DNA of 64,000 bases from Cherax quadricarinatus (GCF_038502225.1 NC_091301.1:13702221-13766220), one strand, 5' to 3'; positions 1-12,760 are shown, counted from the stretch's first letter. Made by a program: numbers and translations. Notes: generated from the letters alone by a model not told the origin.

Positions 1-551
1 CACCACCAGGACACTCACACCATCACACCTCCAGGACACTGACACCATCACACCACCAGAACACTGACACCATCACACCACCAGAACACTGACACCATCA
101 CACCACCAAGACACTGACAGAATCACACCACCAGGACACTGACATCATCACATCACCAGGACACTGACACCATCACACCTCCAGGACACTTACACCATCA
201 CACCTCCAGGACACTGACACCATCACACCTCCAGGACACTGACACCATCACACCTCCAGGACACTGACACCATCACACCTCCAGGACATTGACATCATCA
301 CACTACCAGGACGCTAACACCATCACACCTCCAGGACACTAACACCATCCCACCTCCAGGACACTGACACCATCACACCTCCAGGACACTGACACCATCA
401 CACCTCCAGGACACTGACACCATTACACCTCCAGGACATTGACACCATCACACCTCCAGGACATTGACACCATCACACCTCCAGGGCATTGACATCATCA
501 CACCACCAGGACACTGACGTCGTCACACCTCCTGGACACTGACACCATCAC
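1..551. repeat. 25-bp minisatellite, about 22 copies
   Basis: Units of about 25 bp resembling CCAGGACACTGACACCATCA plus CACCT, with point variants, run from the left edge of the window. The array resumes at 1350-1475 after a LINE insertion, so the LINE landed inside it. Confidence 0.9.
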
Positions 552-1349
552 CTGGTCCAGCAACTGGCTTCTCGAATTTAACCCCGCCAAATGCAAAGTC
601 ATGAAGATCGGGGAAGGGAAAAGAAGACCGCAGACGGAGTATAGGCTAGACGGTCAAAGACTGCAAACCTCACTCAAGGAGAAAGATCTTGGGGTGAGTA
701 TAACACCGAGCACGTCTCCGGAAGCACACATCAACCAGATTACTGCTGCAGCATATGGGCGCCTGGCAAACCTGAGAATAGCGTTCCGATACCTTAGTAA
801 GGAATCGTTCAAGACACTGTACACCGTGTATGTCAGGCCTATACTAGAGTATGCAGCACCTGTTTGGAACCCACACTTGATCAAGCACGTCAAGAAATTA
901 GAGGAAGTGCACTGGTTTGCGACAAGCTTAGTTCCAGAGCCAAGGAGAATGTCCTGCGAAGAAAGGTTAAGGGAAATCGGCCTGACGACACTGGAGGAGG
1001 GGAGGGTTAGGGGAGACATGATAACAACATACAAAATACTACGTGGAATAGACAAGGTGGACAGAGACTGGATGTTCCAGAGAGGGGACATAGAAACAAG
1101 AGGTCACAATTGGAAGTTGAAGACCCAGATGAGTCAAAGGGATGTTAGGAAGTTTTTCTTCAGTCATAGAGTAGTCAGGAAGTGGAATAGCCTAGCAAGC
1201 GAGGTAGTGGAGGCAGGAAACATACATAGCTTTAAGATGAGGTATGATAAAGCTCATGGAGCAGGGAGAGGGAGGACCTAGTAGCACTCAGTGAAGAGGT
1301 GGGGCCAGGAGCTGAGTCTCGATCCCTGCAACCACAATTAAGTGAGTAT
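552..1349 (+). mobile_element. LINE family A, 5'-truncated copy 1
   Basis: The open frame 601-1281 encodes the region downstream of the reverse transcriptase catalytic core of a CR1/L2-like non-LTR retrotransposon: KDLGVSI, then TVYVRPILEYAAPVWNPHL, ITTYKILRGIDKVDRD and FFSHRVVRKWNSLASEVVEA. It starts at CTGGTCCAGCAACTGG, the sequence just after FADD in copy 3 (10183). It ends with the family's 3' sequence (CGATCCCTGCAACCACAA...GTGAGTA). It sits inside the 25-bp minisatellite. ATCACC occurs on both sides, but that word is common in the array, so a target duplication is not proven. Confidence 0.88.
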
Positions 1350-1480
1350 ATCACCAGAACATTGACAACATCACTCCTCCGGGACACTGATACCATCACA
1401 ACTCCCGGACATTGACATCATCACACCACCAGGACACTGACATCATCACACCTCCGGGACACTGACACACCTCCAGGTCT
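1350..1480. repeat. Continuation of the 25-bp minisatellite
   Basis: Five or so degenerate units (CCGGGACACTGA-type) follow the LINE end directly, then fade into unique sequence. Confidence 0.8.
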
Positions 1481-1489
1481 ATTTCCAGC

Positions 1490-1748
1490 TTATCCGATTA
1501 TATAATGTACACTGGTATATCGGACCCAGGATATATAGTAAGTGTGGTTCTCAGTAGATAACATAACATTGGCATATACATTAATGTCCTCGCTTATCTT
1601 TCTCCACGTTATGTCTTCCTGAGCTCTCTCTCTCTCTCTCTCTGTTCTTACCCTCGCGGGTTCACCAACCCCGCAACTTGGCTGCAGACCAGGCTTCCTT
1701 AGTGCTTTCCTGAAATAACCAGTAAACAACCAGGATAATAATAATAAC

Positions 1749-1801
<53 letters not shown>

Positions 1802-2135
1802 GTATAATAATAATAATAAATATTAATTATAATTATAAATAATAATTATAATTATAATAAAATAATAATTAATAATTAAATAATTATAAAATAATAATAA
1901 CTAATAATTGTAAATAATAATAATTAATAATTGCAAATAATAATAGCAATTGGAACTTATAATAATAATTGTAAATAATTATTATAAATAATAAAAATAT
2001 AATAACAATAATCATAATAATAATAATGGCAAGAAACGTCTGTTCTTGTCCTCCAAAAACAGTGCATGATAAATATTTTTTAAGTGAGATTGCTGCACAG
2101 ATGATCAGCTGATACTTTTGTGTTGTCTCCTGCAG
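1490..2135. other. Intron: unique sequence, then AAT-rich tract
   Basis: 1490-1734 shows nothing beyond a short CTCTCT run. 1735-2040 is an AAT microsatellite decaying into AT-rich sequence. No exon with TM1-like coding was seen. Confidence 0.6.
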
Positions 2136-2229
2136 CGTTCTTGTCTGCCACACCTGACCACTGGTGCCAGGTGCCAGGCCTCGATGGTGTCAACATCACA
2201 TTTGACTTGCGAAACGTCTCCATACCATG
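2136..2229 (+). CDS. SLC22 exon 1 of those seen: start of extracellular loop
   Basis: Preceded by a pyrimidine-rich tract and TGCAG at 2131-2135, and followed by GTGGGT. It starts in phase 1 (its first two bases complete a codon) and ends in phase 2. The frame reads FLSATPDHWCQVPGL, the conserved stretch just after TM1 in SLC22 proteins, and holds two N-glycosylation sequons (NIT and NVS). Because it starts mid-codon, at least one coding exon must lie upstream. I find none in 1-2135, which is minisatellite, LINE and AT-rich repeat. Confidence 0.82.
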
Positions 2230-2384
2230 GTGGGTGTCACCCCCCTCCCCTCTGAATATTTATATATATATGTTTGTATGGGTCTGTCAGACGAATTCCT
2301 GGTCTTTGATATCTATTGTACAATTTTCGCATTTGAGAGACGCATGTACATGTTACTAAGACCTACACACCTGCTGAGCTTACC

Positions 2385-2560
2385 CACCTCCCTCAAGGAA
2401 GGTTCCTTGATGCTGGTGAGGGGCTCTTGATCTAGGGAACTGGATCTGTGCTCCAGTTCCCTGAAATACCCCTGAATACCTTCCATCCCCCCCACAGGCG
2501 CTGTATAATCCTACGGGTTTAGCGCTTCCCCTTGATTATAATAATAATAATAATAATGAG
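2385..2560 (+). repeat. SINE-like repeat R1, copy 1
   Basis: It shares blocks with five other places in the window: AAGGTTCCTTGATGCTGGTG, CTCCAGTTCCCTGAA, and the end GGCGCTGTATAATCCTACGG followed by GTTTAGCGCTTCCCCTTGAT and an (AAT)n tail. The microsatellite tail suggests a SINE or a LINE 3' end. No tRNA-type boxes are clear. Confidence 0.75.
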
Positions 2561-2578
2561 CTTACTCACACCTGTTTA

Positions 2579-2580
<2 letters not shown>

Positions 2581-2668
<88 letters not shown>
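2581..2668. repeat. (GT)n microsatellite
   Basis: About 44 perfect GT units within SLC22 intron 1. Confidence 0.98.
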
Positions 2669-2670
<2 letters not shown>

Positions 2671-2695
2671 TGATAGAGGCTTGATTCTCTTCGAA

Positions 2696-2738
2696 GATGA
2701 CAGCCTCCACTTCCCGCTCGGAAGTGGAGGCTGTCATC
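2696..2738. other. Perfect 19-bp hairpin
   Basis: GATGACAGCCTCCACTTCC, a 5-base loop CGCTC, and the exact reverse complement. It lies in SLC22 intron 1, just after a GT microsatellite. It could be a fold-back repeat or a structured intronic RNA. Confidence 0.85.
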
Positions 2739-2838
2739 ACCCGTATATTTTTAACACATTTTGGAAATATATAATAATTACCTAGGACAATAATACGTGG
2801 AATACAAAAAAGAAATCTGGCTCATCTTTTAAATTATT

Positions 2839-2992
2839 TTTATGGGGAAGCACTAAACCCGTAGGATTATACAGCGCATGTAGGTCGGGGGGATGGGAGG
2901 TATTCAGGCTCAATTCAGGGAACCGGAGCACAGATCCAATTTCCTAGATCAAGAGCCCCTTACCAGCATCAAGGAGCTTCCCTTTAGGGATC
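2839..2992 (-). repeat. SINE-like repeat R1, copy 2 (inverted)
   Basis: Reverse complement of the R1 block: GGGGAAGCACTAAACCCGTA, GGATTATACAGCGC, CCGGAGCACAGATCC and ATCAAGAGCCCCTT. It faces copy 1 at 2385, so the two could pair in intron 1 RNA. Confidence 0.75.
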
Positions 2993-3028
2993 ATCTTTTA
3001 AAACAACTTTTATGCACTCCTTCTTCAG

Positions 3029-3224
3029 GGAGGCAGAGGGCGAGGCGGGCGTGGTAGGAAGGTATTCTTCCTGCAGTTACTACGATAGGAACTGGAAAGA
3101 ATTGGCGGCTAGTGGTGCCTTCAGTGGGGACACCCTCCCAGACCTGCCCACCAACGTCTCCACCACAACCTGTAACCACTGGCATTATGACCACTCCACG
3201 TACAAGACCACTGTTGTGGAGGAG
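3029..3224 (+). CDS. SLC22 exon 2: main extracellular loop
   Basis: Acceptor TTCTTCAG ends at 3028 and donor GAG|GTAAGA starts at 3225. Phase 2 in, phase 0 out. The product has paired loop cysteines (SSCSYYDRNW and TTTCNHWHYD), a further NVS sequon and the family motif HWHYDHSTYKTTVVEE, which runs in exon 3 into WDLVCDRRYL. This is the disulphide-bonded, glycosylated loop between TM1 and TM2. It is about 15 residues longer than in many relatives, owing to a Gly/Glu/Ser-rich segment near residues 1-35 of the exon. Confidence 0.88.
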
Positions 3225-3689
3225 GTAAGACCCTGTCCTGTTTGTTTCTATCTACTAATCCATTCATCCTTCTGTTTACAGAACAATTTATCCAGCTTTC
3301 TACAGATACATGGAAAAGTATGGGTGTTAACTTGGCACTGCACATCTTAACAAATATCATGGGTTGTTTTGGTAGTTCTAAGGATGTTTTACCCCCAAGT
3401 TCCACTTTCACCCACTCGCTGACGTTTCTACAATCGTTCATCAATCTTGACTCACTGACAGTGGTATTGAAGGGACGAGAATTAAATTTCGCTGCTGGTC
3501 ATGTTAGCGGGAGATTCTTTCACAAAATCCTTTATCTCTTGTCCCATTCTAATCTCTCCTGGAAGGTTCTTATTGTAACCTTCATGGTCCACTGTCTAAT
3601 AGCGCTAGCTAGGTAGTTTTATGTCTCTCTTCACAAAGGTACCTATCTCCACAGAAGTACTTGGTATTAACACCTATCTCCCTCCACAG
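3225..3689. other. SLC22 intron 2, no recognisable element
   Basis: 465 bp of apparently unique intronic sequence with consensus ends. Nothing else is visible. Confidence 0.6.
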
Positions 3690-3793
3690 TGGGATCTGGT
3701 GTGTGATAGACGGTATCTTGCATCTACGGTACAGTCAGTGTTCATGGCTGGCGTGTTCGCAGGAGCTGTGGTGCTCAGTGAGCTCTCAGATAG
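3690..3793 (+). CDS. SLC22 exon 3: end of loop and TM2
   Basis: Acceptor CTCCACAG ends at 3689; donor GATAG|GTAAGC. Phase 0 in, phase 2 out. It reads WDLVCDRRYLASTVQ and then a hydrophobic helix FMAGVFAGAVVLSEL, ending SD plus the first two bases of an arginine codon. WDLVCD is the classic loop end of SLC22, and SDR starts the MFS signature completed in the next exon. Confidence 0.92.
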
Positions 3794-3848
3794 GTAAGCT
3801 CCACCATAATTTTTATCATTATTTATTACTGTTATTATTATTATTATT

Positions 3849-4105
3849 ATTATTATATTCATGGGGAAGCATTACAGGGGTTCTACAGTGTCCTGGAAAT
3901 AAGGGACAGTCAGGCTTGTTCCTAAAGATAACGGGGAGGGGGGGGAGATAGTCACAGTTTCTCGGATGAAGAGATAGAATGAAGGCTAGAACCCCAGGTC
4001 CGCCAGGTGTCGACCTTCCTCCCCCCCCCCAGGTCCGCCAGGTGTCGACCTTCCTCCCCCCCCCCCCCAGGTCCGCCAGGTGTCGACCTTCCTCCCCCCC
4101 CCCAG
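3849..4105. repeat. R1 fragment and a C-rich minisatellite
   Basis: A degenerate minus R1 end (ATGGGGAAGCATTACAGG) follows a TTA run. At 3993-4105, three to four units of AGGTCCGCCAGGTGTCGACC followed by TTCCTCCCCCCCCC occur, just upstream of the duplicated exon 4 acceptor. Confidence 0.7.
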
Positions 4106-4152
4106 GTTCGCCAGATGACAAGCTTGCTTTTATTTCATTGTATTGTTGACCT

Positions 4153-4225
4153 TATGACTTGTATTGCAGGTACGGCCGTCGTGCCATCTTCAACTTATGA
4201 CTTGTGTTGCAGGTACGGTCGTCGC
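4153..4225 (+). promoter_or_regulatory. Tandemly duplicated 3' splice site before exon 4
   Basis: Two copies of a segment reading CTTATGACTTGT, then ATTGCAG or GTTGCAG, then GTACGG(C/T)CGTCG lie about 43 bp apart. The downstream copy is the true exon start. The upstream copy, whose AG ends near 4169, would encode YGRRAIFNL and then a TGA. Its use would insert a premature stop, or it is a decoy left by a short tandem duplication across the exon boundary. Confidence 0.75.
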
Positions 4226-4367
4226 ACCGTGTCGTTGGTGTCGTCCGTGGGGATATTAGTGTCGTCCCTGTGCGTGTCCTTCATGACCCACTATGTGCCC
4301 TTTATACTCCTCCGTTTCTTCATGGGTTTCTTCAACTCCGGAATCTTCCTTCCAAACTTTGTTATCT
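4213..4367 (+). CDS. SLC22 exon 4: MFS signature, TM3 and TM4
   Basis: The acceptor TTGTGTTGCAG ends at 4212 and the donor ATCT|GTGAGT starts at 4368. Phase 2 in, phase 1 out. With exon 3 it gives SDRYGRRTVSLV, the cytosolic loop 2-3 signature of major facilitators, followed by two hydrophobic helices (VSLVSSVGILVSSLCV and YVPFILLRFFMGFFNSGIF). A near-duplicate of the acceptor and the first codons lies about 50 bp upstream and would lead into a stop; see the separate entry. Confidence 0.92.
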
Positions 4368-4464
4368 GTGAGTCAGCACCCCCGCTTTTAAAGATATAAG
4401 CCTCAGGTTCAAGCTATAAGCCTATATTTCAAGCTATAGGCTTAAGCCTACATTTCAAGCTATT

Positions 4465-4465
4465 A

Positions 4466-4530
<65 letters not shown>
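4465..4530. repeat. (TA)n microsatellite, left of MITE
   Basis: Perfect TA repeat ending at the MITE's terminal GTCGTGCC. Confidence 0.95.
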
Positions 4531-5021
<491 letters not shown>

Positions 5022-5164
5022 CAAGCTGTAAACTTATATATCAAGCTACAAGCCTATATTTCAAGTTATAACCTCACGTCGTTTTACCTCTCTTCCCACC
5101 TTCTCAAATAGCTTTTTTCCACTGCTCTCTTAACTACATTGTTTCTGGGTGTGTGCCACAACAG

Positions 5165-5333
5165 TGATGGAGGTAGTGGGTGCTGAGGGCCGCACCGTCA
5201 TGGGCATGCTATACCAGAGCTGCTTCAGCTTGGGCTTCATGCTGCTGCCGGGCATCGCTTACTTCGTCAGGGAGTGGCGTCAACTGGAGCTCTGTATCTC
5301 TGTTCCTTGTGTTCTACTCCTTCTCAACTACTG
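5165..5333 (+). CDS. SLC22 exon 5: TM5 and TM6
   Basis: Acceptor GCCACAACAG ends at 5164; donor TACTG|GTGAGT. Phase 1 in, phase 2 out. It reads MEVVGAEGRTVMGML, then the TM5 helix FSLGFMLLPGIAYFV and TM6 with ISVPCVLLLLNYW. The glycine-arginine loop before TM5 and the YW end of TM6 are typical of SLC22. Confidence 0.92.
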
Positions 5334-5363
5334 GTGAGTCTTCCACGAGGGCTCTGGGTCTGT

Positions 5364-5364
<1 letters not shown>

Positions 5365-5413
<49 letters not shown>
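5365..5413. repeat. (CA)n microsatellite at the 5' edge of LINE copy 2
   Basis: About 24 CA units between the exon 5 donor region and the first bases of the LINE. Confidence 0.95.
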
Positions 5414-5416
<3 letters not shown>

Positions 5417-5451
5417 GAGAGCTGTCTGCGAAAATGGAGACATAGCTTTCT

Positions 5452-5787
5452 GTGAAATTGAAAAAGAGGTTGGAGGAAGAGAAGAATTGGGGATCCCAAG
5501 TCGAAGCTGCAGTAGCCAGGATAAGGGTCCTAGAAGACGAGGTAAATAGGCTGAAGCGAGCTACAGGGGTATTGACCAGAGGAGGCACAGCAACTGAAGC
5601 TGGTACACCCGTACTGAACGAGGGGCTCAATGGGAAGGAAGGAGACATAACTTACCTTAAGGCGCTATCAGTCCACCAAGCAGGGCCAAGGTATGAAGGG
5701 GGAGAGCAGCTGGGTGCAGGTGGTGAGAGGGACAGGTCATATGCAGAGGCCCGACCATGCCACCAAGAGCTAGAGGAAAAAAAATAA
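5452..5787 (+). pseudogene. LINE A ORF1 remnant, coiled coil
   Basis: A frame of 111 codons rich in Lys, Glu and Arg, with heptad-like leucines (KKRLEEEK, VLEDEVNRLKRA). LINE ORF1 proteins often use a coiled coil to trimerise and bind the element RNA. No zinc knuckle or RRM is visible in the surviving part. Confidence 0.55.
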
Positions 5788-6511
5788 GGGAGAGAATGGC
5801 CATGTACAGACAGGAACCAGAGACAGAGGGAAAGGCAATGGGAGGAGGAGAGGTCGAAGTCAGTGTTTATTCATGGGCTTCAGGAGAGTGAGAGAAGGAC
5901 ACACACTGAAAGACAGCAGGCAGAAAGATAGGAGATTGAGAACATCACCAAAGAAATAGGTGAAGAGGAAATGTCTGAAATTGTAAATTTTCAGATAATA
6001 GGGAAGGGGGGTACTTGAAGGGAAGAAAACTACCGATCAAGCTGATTTTCAGGACAGAAACAATGCGTAAGAGGATCCTCCAAGAGAAACCATGGTTGAA
6101 GGACTTGGGTGAATATAAGAGGGTGTTCCTAGACCAAGACAGAACAAAAACAGAATGACAGCAGCTGAGGAAGAGGACACAAACCGAAAGGAGCTAGGAG
6201 GAGAGACAAGGACAGAATCAGCAGAGGAAAACCAGAGCAGGGCAGAGCATAAAGTGCAAGCACACACAGAACCACCCCCAGAAGCCCACCACAATCCACA
6301 CTCACAGCCCCCAACCCACACTATGCTGTAGAACCCTGCAGTATACTGCCAGGTCCCCCACCCTCACAGACCCCCCAAACATAGTGTTGGAGAGGAAACT
6401 GAAGGTATGGTACACCAACACTGATGGAATAACAAGTGGGAGGAGTGACACGAAAGAGTCAAAGAGGAATCACCGGACATCATAGCTCTCACAGAAACCA
6501 AGCTTACAGGG

Positions 6512-6913
6512 ATGATAACAGATGCCATCTTTCCAATGGGATATCAGATCCTGACGAAAGACAGAGGGAACAGAGGGGGTGTAAAAGTGGCACTGCTGAT
6601 CAAAAACCGATGGGATTTTGATGAGCTGGAGAGAGAAGTCAGAGGAGAAGCAAGAGGCTTCATAGTACTAATGCTTCAGTCTGGAGGTCCCAAGGTGATG
6701 ATTGCAGTGATGTATAACCCACCACAGAACAGCAGGAGGCTAAGACAAAAGTATGATGAGAGTAATAGAGCAATGGTTGACACACTGGCTGAGGTGACCA
6801 GAAGGGCTCATGTGAACAGGGCAAAGCTACTGATAATGGGTGACTTCAACCACAAGGAAATCGATTGGGAAAACTTGGAGCCACATGGGGGGTCAAGAAA
6901 CGTGGAGGGCTAA
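6512..6913 (+). pseudogene. LINE A endonuclease fragment
   Basis: Exonuclease-endonuclease-phosphatase type: the preceding frame has ALTETKL, then NRGGVKVALLIKN, VMIAVMYNPP and LLIMGDFNHKEIDW. This is the apurinic-like nuclease that nicks target DNA for target-primed reverse transcription. It stops at TAA/TGA before the SDH motif; YQSDHVVLSF follows in another frame near 6963-6990. Confidence 0.75.
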
Positions 6914-7536
6914 GATGATGGAGGTGGTGCTGGGAAACCTCATGTACCAACACATAAGGGACACTACCAGAGTGATCATGTGGTTTTAAGCTTCAAATAC
7001 ATAGTAGAGTTACAAGTGGAGGGGGAAGCAGGCAGAGCCAGATAAGCGAAGCCAAACTACAAGAAAGGGGACTACGCAAGCATGAAGAACTTCCTGAATG
7101 GGGTTCAGTGGGACAGAGAACTGGCAGGGAAGTCAGTGGACGAGGTGATGGAATATGTGACAACAATATGCAAGGAAGCTGAGGAGAGGTTTGTACCCAA
7201 GAGTAACAGGAATAATGAAAAAGCCAGGATGAGCCTGTGTTTCACCCAAAGGTGCATGGAGGCCAAAACCAAATGTGTTAGGGAATGGAAGAAGTATAGA
7301 AGGCAAAGGACCCAGGAGAATAAGGAGACCAGTTGTGGAGCCAGAAATGAATATGCACAGGTAAGATGGGAGGCATAAAGGCAATATGAGAATGACATAG
7401 CAGCGAAAGCCAAATCTGACCCAAAGCTGTTGTACAGCCACATCAGGAGGAAAACAACAGTCAAGGACCAGGTAATGAGGCTGAGGAAGGAAGGAGGGGA
7501 GGTCACAAAAAACGACCGTGATGTGAGGAGCTCAAC

Positions 7537-8178
7537 ATGAGATTCAAAGAAGTGTTCACAGAGGAGACAGAAGAACCCCCAGAAAGGCAGAGAGGTGGGG
7601 TACACCATCAAGTGATGCACACAATACATACAACCAAGGAAGAAGTGAAGAGGCTCTTAAGCGAGCTAGATACCTCAAAAGTGATAGGGCCGGATAACAT
7701 CTCTCTACGGGTCCTGAGAGAGGGAGCACAGGCACTTTGTGTACCACTAACAACTATTTTCAACACGTCTATTGAAACAGGACAACTACCGGAAGTATGG
7801 AAGACAGTAAATGTAGTTCCAATTTTTAAAAAAGGAGACAGACATGAAGCATTAAACTACAGACCAGTGTCACTGACATGCACAGTATGCAAGGTCATGG
7901 AGAAAATTATCAGAAGAGTGGTGGAGCACCTCGAAAGAAATGAGCTTATCAACGACAGCCATCATGGTTTCAGGGATGGGAAATCCTGTGTCACAAACCT
8001 ACTGGGGTTCTATGACAGGGTGACGGCTGTAAGACAAGAGAGAGAGGAGTGGGTAGATTGCATTTTCTCGGACTGTAAGAAGGCGTTTGACACAGTTCCA
8101 CACAAGAGATTAGTGCAGAAGCTGGAGGACCAGGCAGGGATAACAGGGAAGGAAGGCACTACAATGGATCAGGGATAA
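7537..8178 (+). pseudogene. LINE A reverse transcriptase, N-terminal half
   Basis: 213 codons with RT blocks 1-4: GPDNISLRVL, VVPIFKKGDRHEALNYRPVS, HHGFRDGKSCVTNLL and CIFSDCKKAFDTVPHKRLV. It ends before block 5 in a frameshift, and the FADD block is deleted, so no active enzyme is possible from this copy. Confidence 0.85.
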
Positions 8179-8903
8179 CATGTCAGGAAGACAACAGCGA
8201 GTCATGGTACATGGGGAGGCGTCAGAGTGGGCGCCTGTAACGAGCGGGGTGCCATAGGGATCAGTCCTAGGACCGGTGCTGTTTCTGGTATTTGTGAACG
8301 ACATGACGGAAGGACTAGAATCCGACTTCTAAATAAGTACTCATTCAGGACCCTGTACACTGTGTACATTAGACCCATATTGGAATATGCAGTGTCAGTT
8401 TGGAACCCTAACCTAGCCAAGCATGTAAGGAATCTATAGAAAGTGCAGAGGTTTGCAACAAGACTAGTCCCAGAGCTAAGGGGTATGTCCTACAAGGAGA
8501 GGTTAAGGGAAATCAACCTGACGACACTGGAAGACAGGAGAGATAGGGGGATATGATAATAACATATAAAATATTGAGAGGTATAGACAAGGTGGACAGA
8601 GACAGAATGTTCCAGAGATGGGACACAGCAACAAAGGGTCACAGTTGGAAGTTGAAGACTCAGATGAATCACAGGGATGTTAGGAAGTATTTCTTCAGTC
8701 ACAGAGTTGTCAGGAAATGGAATAGCCTGGGTAGTGATGTAGTGGAGGCAGGATCCATACAAAGCTTTAAGAAGAGGTATGATAAAGCTCATGGAGCAGG
8801 AAGAGTGACTGAGTAGCGGCCAGCTGAAGAGGCAGGGCCAGGAGCTGCTGTGACTCGACCCTCGCAACCACAACTAGATGAGTAGGTGAGTACACACACA
8901 TGA

Positions 8904-11055
<2,152 letters not shown>

Positions 11056-11059
11056 ATGC

Positions 11060-11588
11060 CCACCCACTCACCTTCACTCTCACTTTTTCCTTCTCACAAC
11101 CTCACTGTACTGTTTTATGTTACAATGTTCTTTGTGTCCAGTAGTGTCTCCAGAACAGCCATCATGAAAATAATTTTAATTACTGAGAAATAATGAACAA
11201 TCAGTTCATGAACAATTAGTTCATTAATTAGTGTTCACTGGTTAAAGGGTTCACTGGTTAATTAGACTTCACTGATTAGAGGGTTCACCTTAAAAATTTA
11301 TTTTTGTCAACGAAATAACATTGTTACATTACTCCAAGGGCGTCCCCAGTTATAATCAAATAAGAGAATTTGTAAAAATTTTTATGAACATACACTGCAT
11401 TTATGAACTTCCATGCCTTATTTACATTTAATTAAAAAATTGCATTAATGTGATAAATAATATAGTTTACGTATATTAAATGTGTAAGATTCCAAATGTA
11501 CTTTCGATTTACTAGTGATATAGATGTATTTATAGCTGGAAAGGTAAACTGTTATTTTCAATTTATCAATAAGATCACCTGTTGCCAG
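11060..11588. other. End of SLC22 intron 5, unique sequence
   Basis: Contains a short imperfect direct repeat (TTCACTGGTTAA-type, 11180-11290) and AT-rich sequence before the exon 6 acceptor. No gene. Confidence 0.55.
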
Positions 11589-11736
11589 GTTACTGCCAGA
11601 GTCACCCCGCTGGCTCATGATGCAGGGGCGTGACAAGGAGGCCATGAAGATCTTGAAGAAGATGGCTAAAATAAACGGTGGGAAGAAGCCTATGCAGAAG
11701 GAGGTGGACGCTCTGGTGGCACAGATGAACAAGGAG
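11589..11736 (+). CDS. SLC22 exon 6: PESPRWL motif and cytosolic loop
   Basis: Acceptor CTGTTGCCAG ends at 11588; donor AAGGAG|GTGAGA. Phase 2 in, phase 0 out. It reads LLPESPRWLMMQGRDKEAMK and continues as a lysine-rich amphipathic stretch. PESPRWL opens the large intracellular loop between TM6 and TM7 in SLC22 and sugar-type MFS carriers. A 6.3-kb intron filled by two family A LINEs separates it from exon 5. Confidence 0.93.
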
Positions 11737-11785
11737 GTGAGAAAGGGAAGGAGAGCAAAGAAGCTCTGGTGGGACGGATGAACCA

Positions 11786-11875
11786 ATGACCTCTAGTAGT
11801 AGAAGCACTTAAAGCAAAAAGAAGCCTACTGGCCCATGCTAGGTAGGTCTTGCTCACACCCAGCCATTCAAACCC
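11786..11875 (+). repeat. Dispersed repeat R2, copy 1
   Basis: AAGCCTACTGGCCCATGCTA, GGTAGGTC resembles GGCCTACTGACCCATGCGGA, GCAGGTC near 61740. Only these two copies are seen here; type unknown. Confidence 0.5.
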
Positions 11876-12150
11876 GTGTACCTGCTATAACTCAAATGCG
11901 GTATTAGGATATTTATAGACGTTTCCCAGCAATCTACGGTGATCATGCATTTTATCATGGCATGGGGAGGGTGCATAACTCACTCTCATCCTCACTGCTC
12001 TTCACTTTACAGAGGCTACGACTGAAGTGTGTTTGACTCCCTACCTTCATTACTTACTGCAAATAGTGTCAGATCTGAATGTAATATTCAATTGCACGAG
12101 GCCAGACTTAATCACTAAAGGGTTACAACTTCTGTAAATTAGTTCTCGCC

Positions 12151-12445
12151 CAGGGGTGTCACTAGCACGTTAAGAGACCATACAATAAGTGTCAGGGGCC
12201 CGAGACTGTTCAACTGCCTCCCAGCATACATGAGGGGGATTACCAACAGACCCCTGGCAGTCTTCAAGCTGGCACTGGACAAGCACCTAAAGTCGGTTCC
12301 TGACCAGCCGGGTTGTGGCTCGTACGTTGGTTTGCGTGCAGCCAGCAGCAACAGCCTGGTTGATCAGGCTCTGATCCACCAGGAGGCCTGGTCACAGACC
12401 GGGCCGCGGGGGCGTTGACCCCCGGAACTCTCTCCAGGTAAACTC
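12151..12445 (+). mobile_element. LINE family B 3' end, truncated
   Basis: GGTGTCACTAGCACGTTAAG through CTCTCCAGGTAAACTCCAGG matches 43703-43995 at over 90 per cent by eye. The frame reads RGITNRPLAVFKLALDKHLK, then PGCGSYVGLRAASSNSLVDQ, as in the long ORF at 42296. Lies in SLC22 intron 6. Confidence 0.88.
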
Positions 12446-12599
12446 CAGGCTTTCAGAACCATGATAAAAATCGAAACCTCGGCTCAACTAGCATGGTACA
12501 AACTGTCAAATAAAATTTTGGTATCTTAAACAAAAGTTTAAAACCTATTATAAGAAAAGGATCTAACAAACGAGTCTGAAGTAGATTAAGGCAGATAGA

Positions 12600-12760
12600 T
12601 AAGATCTATGGGATCTATTTTTGTGAAACATGTAAAGTAGAATATTTCGCCACGAGTGGCTTAATCATTAGGACTGATGAAGTTACTTGTGGCGAAACGT
12701 TCCCTTTAATAAATGTCCCGAAGTGCATATAAGTGTCCTATTCCACAAACAGTAAGAGTT
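12600..12760. repeat. Hammerhead-like inverted pair 1
   Basis: Plus-strand core CTGATGA at 12674-12680, stem II GTTAC/GTGGC and GAAAC at 12694-12698. Just to the left, a complementary, more degenerate core (TTTCGCCACGAGTGGCTTAA at 12645-12664) faces the other way. It is followed by AATAAATGTCCCG, as in Penelope-type 3' ends elsewhere in the window. Confidence 0.6.

Larger units (their letters stand above)
5415..8900 (+). mobile_element. LINE family A, copy 2, nearly full length but decayed
   Basis: In order: an ORF1-like coiled coil at 5452-5787 (LKKRLEEEKNWG, VLEDEVNRLKRATG); endonuclease at about 6470-6913 (IALTETKL, GYQILTKDRGNRGGVKVALL, IMGDFNHKEIDW); linker at 7082-7378; reverse transcriptase at 7537-8178 (IGPDNISLRVLREGA, FKKGDRHEALNYRPVSLT, FSDCKKAFDTVPHKRL); and a C-terminal part at 8227-8816. 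Several frameshifts and stops are present. At about 8325 the FADD catalytic region is missing: the frame jumps from the VFVNDMTEGLES block to KYSFRTLYTVYIRPILEYA, an internal deletion of about 400 bp relative to copy 3 and copy 1. It ends in GACCCTCGCAACCACAACTAG and a short CA tail. It lies in SLC22 intron 5, in sense. Confidence 0.88.

Noticed and set aside
1..551. CRISPR-like regular repeat at the left edge
   Set aside because: Units are contiguous 25-bp repeats without unique spacers, in a eukaryotic intergenic or intronic setting: a minisatellite.
654..1091. 145-codon minus-strand frame, with similar ones at 7105-7629 and 33297-33632
   Set aside because: Antisense shadows of family A LINE coding sequence.
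552..1349. ATCACC as a target-site duplication of LINE copy 1
   Set aside because: ATCAC(C) occurs in every unit of the surrounding minisatellite, so the match has no weight.
3819..4399. 100- and 130-codon frames over the C-rich repeat
   Set aside because: Products of the C-rich minisatellite joined to part of true exon 4 without regard to splice sites.
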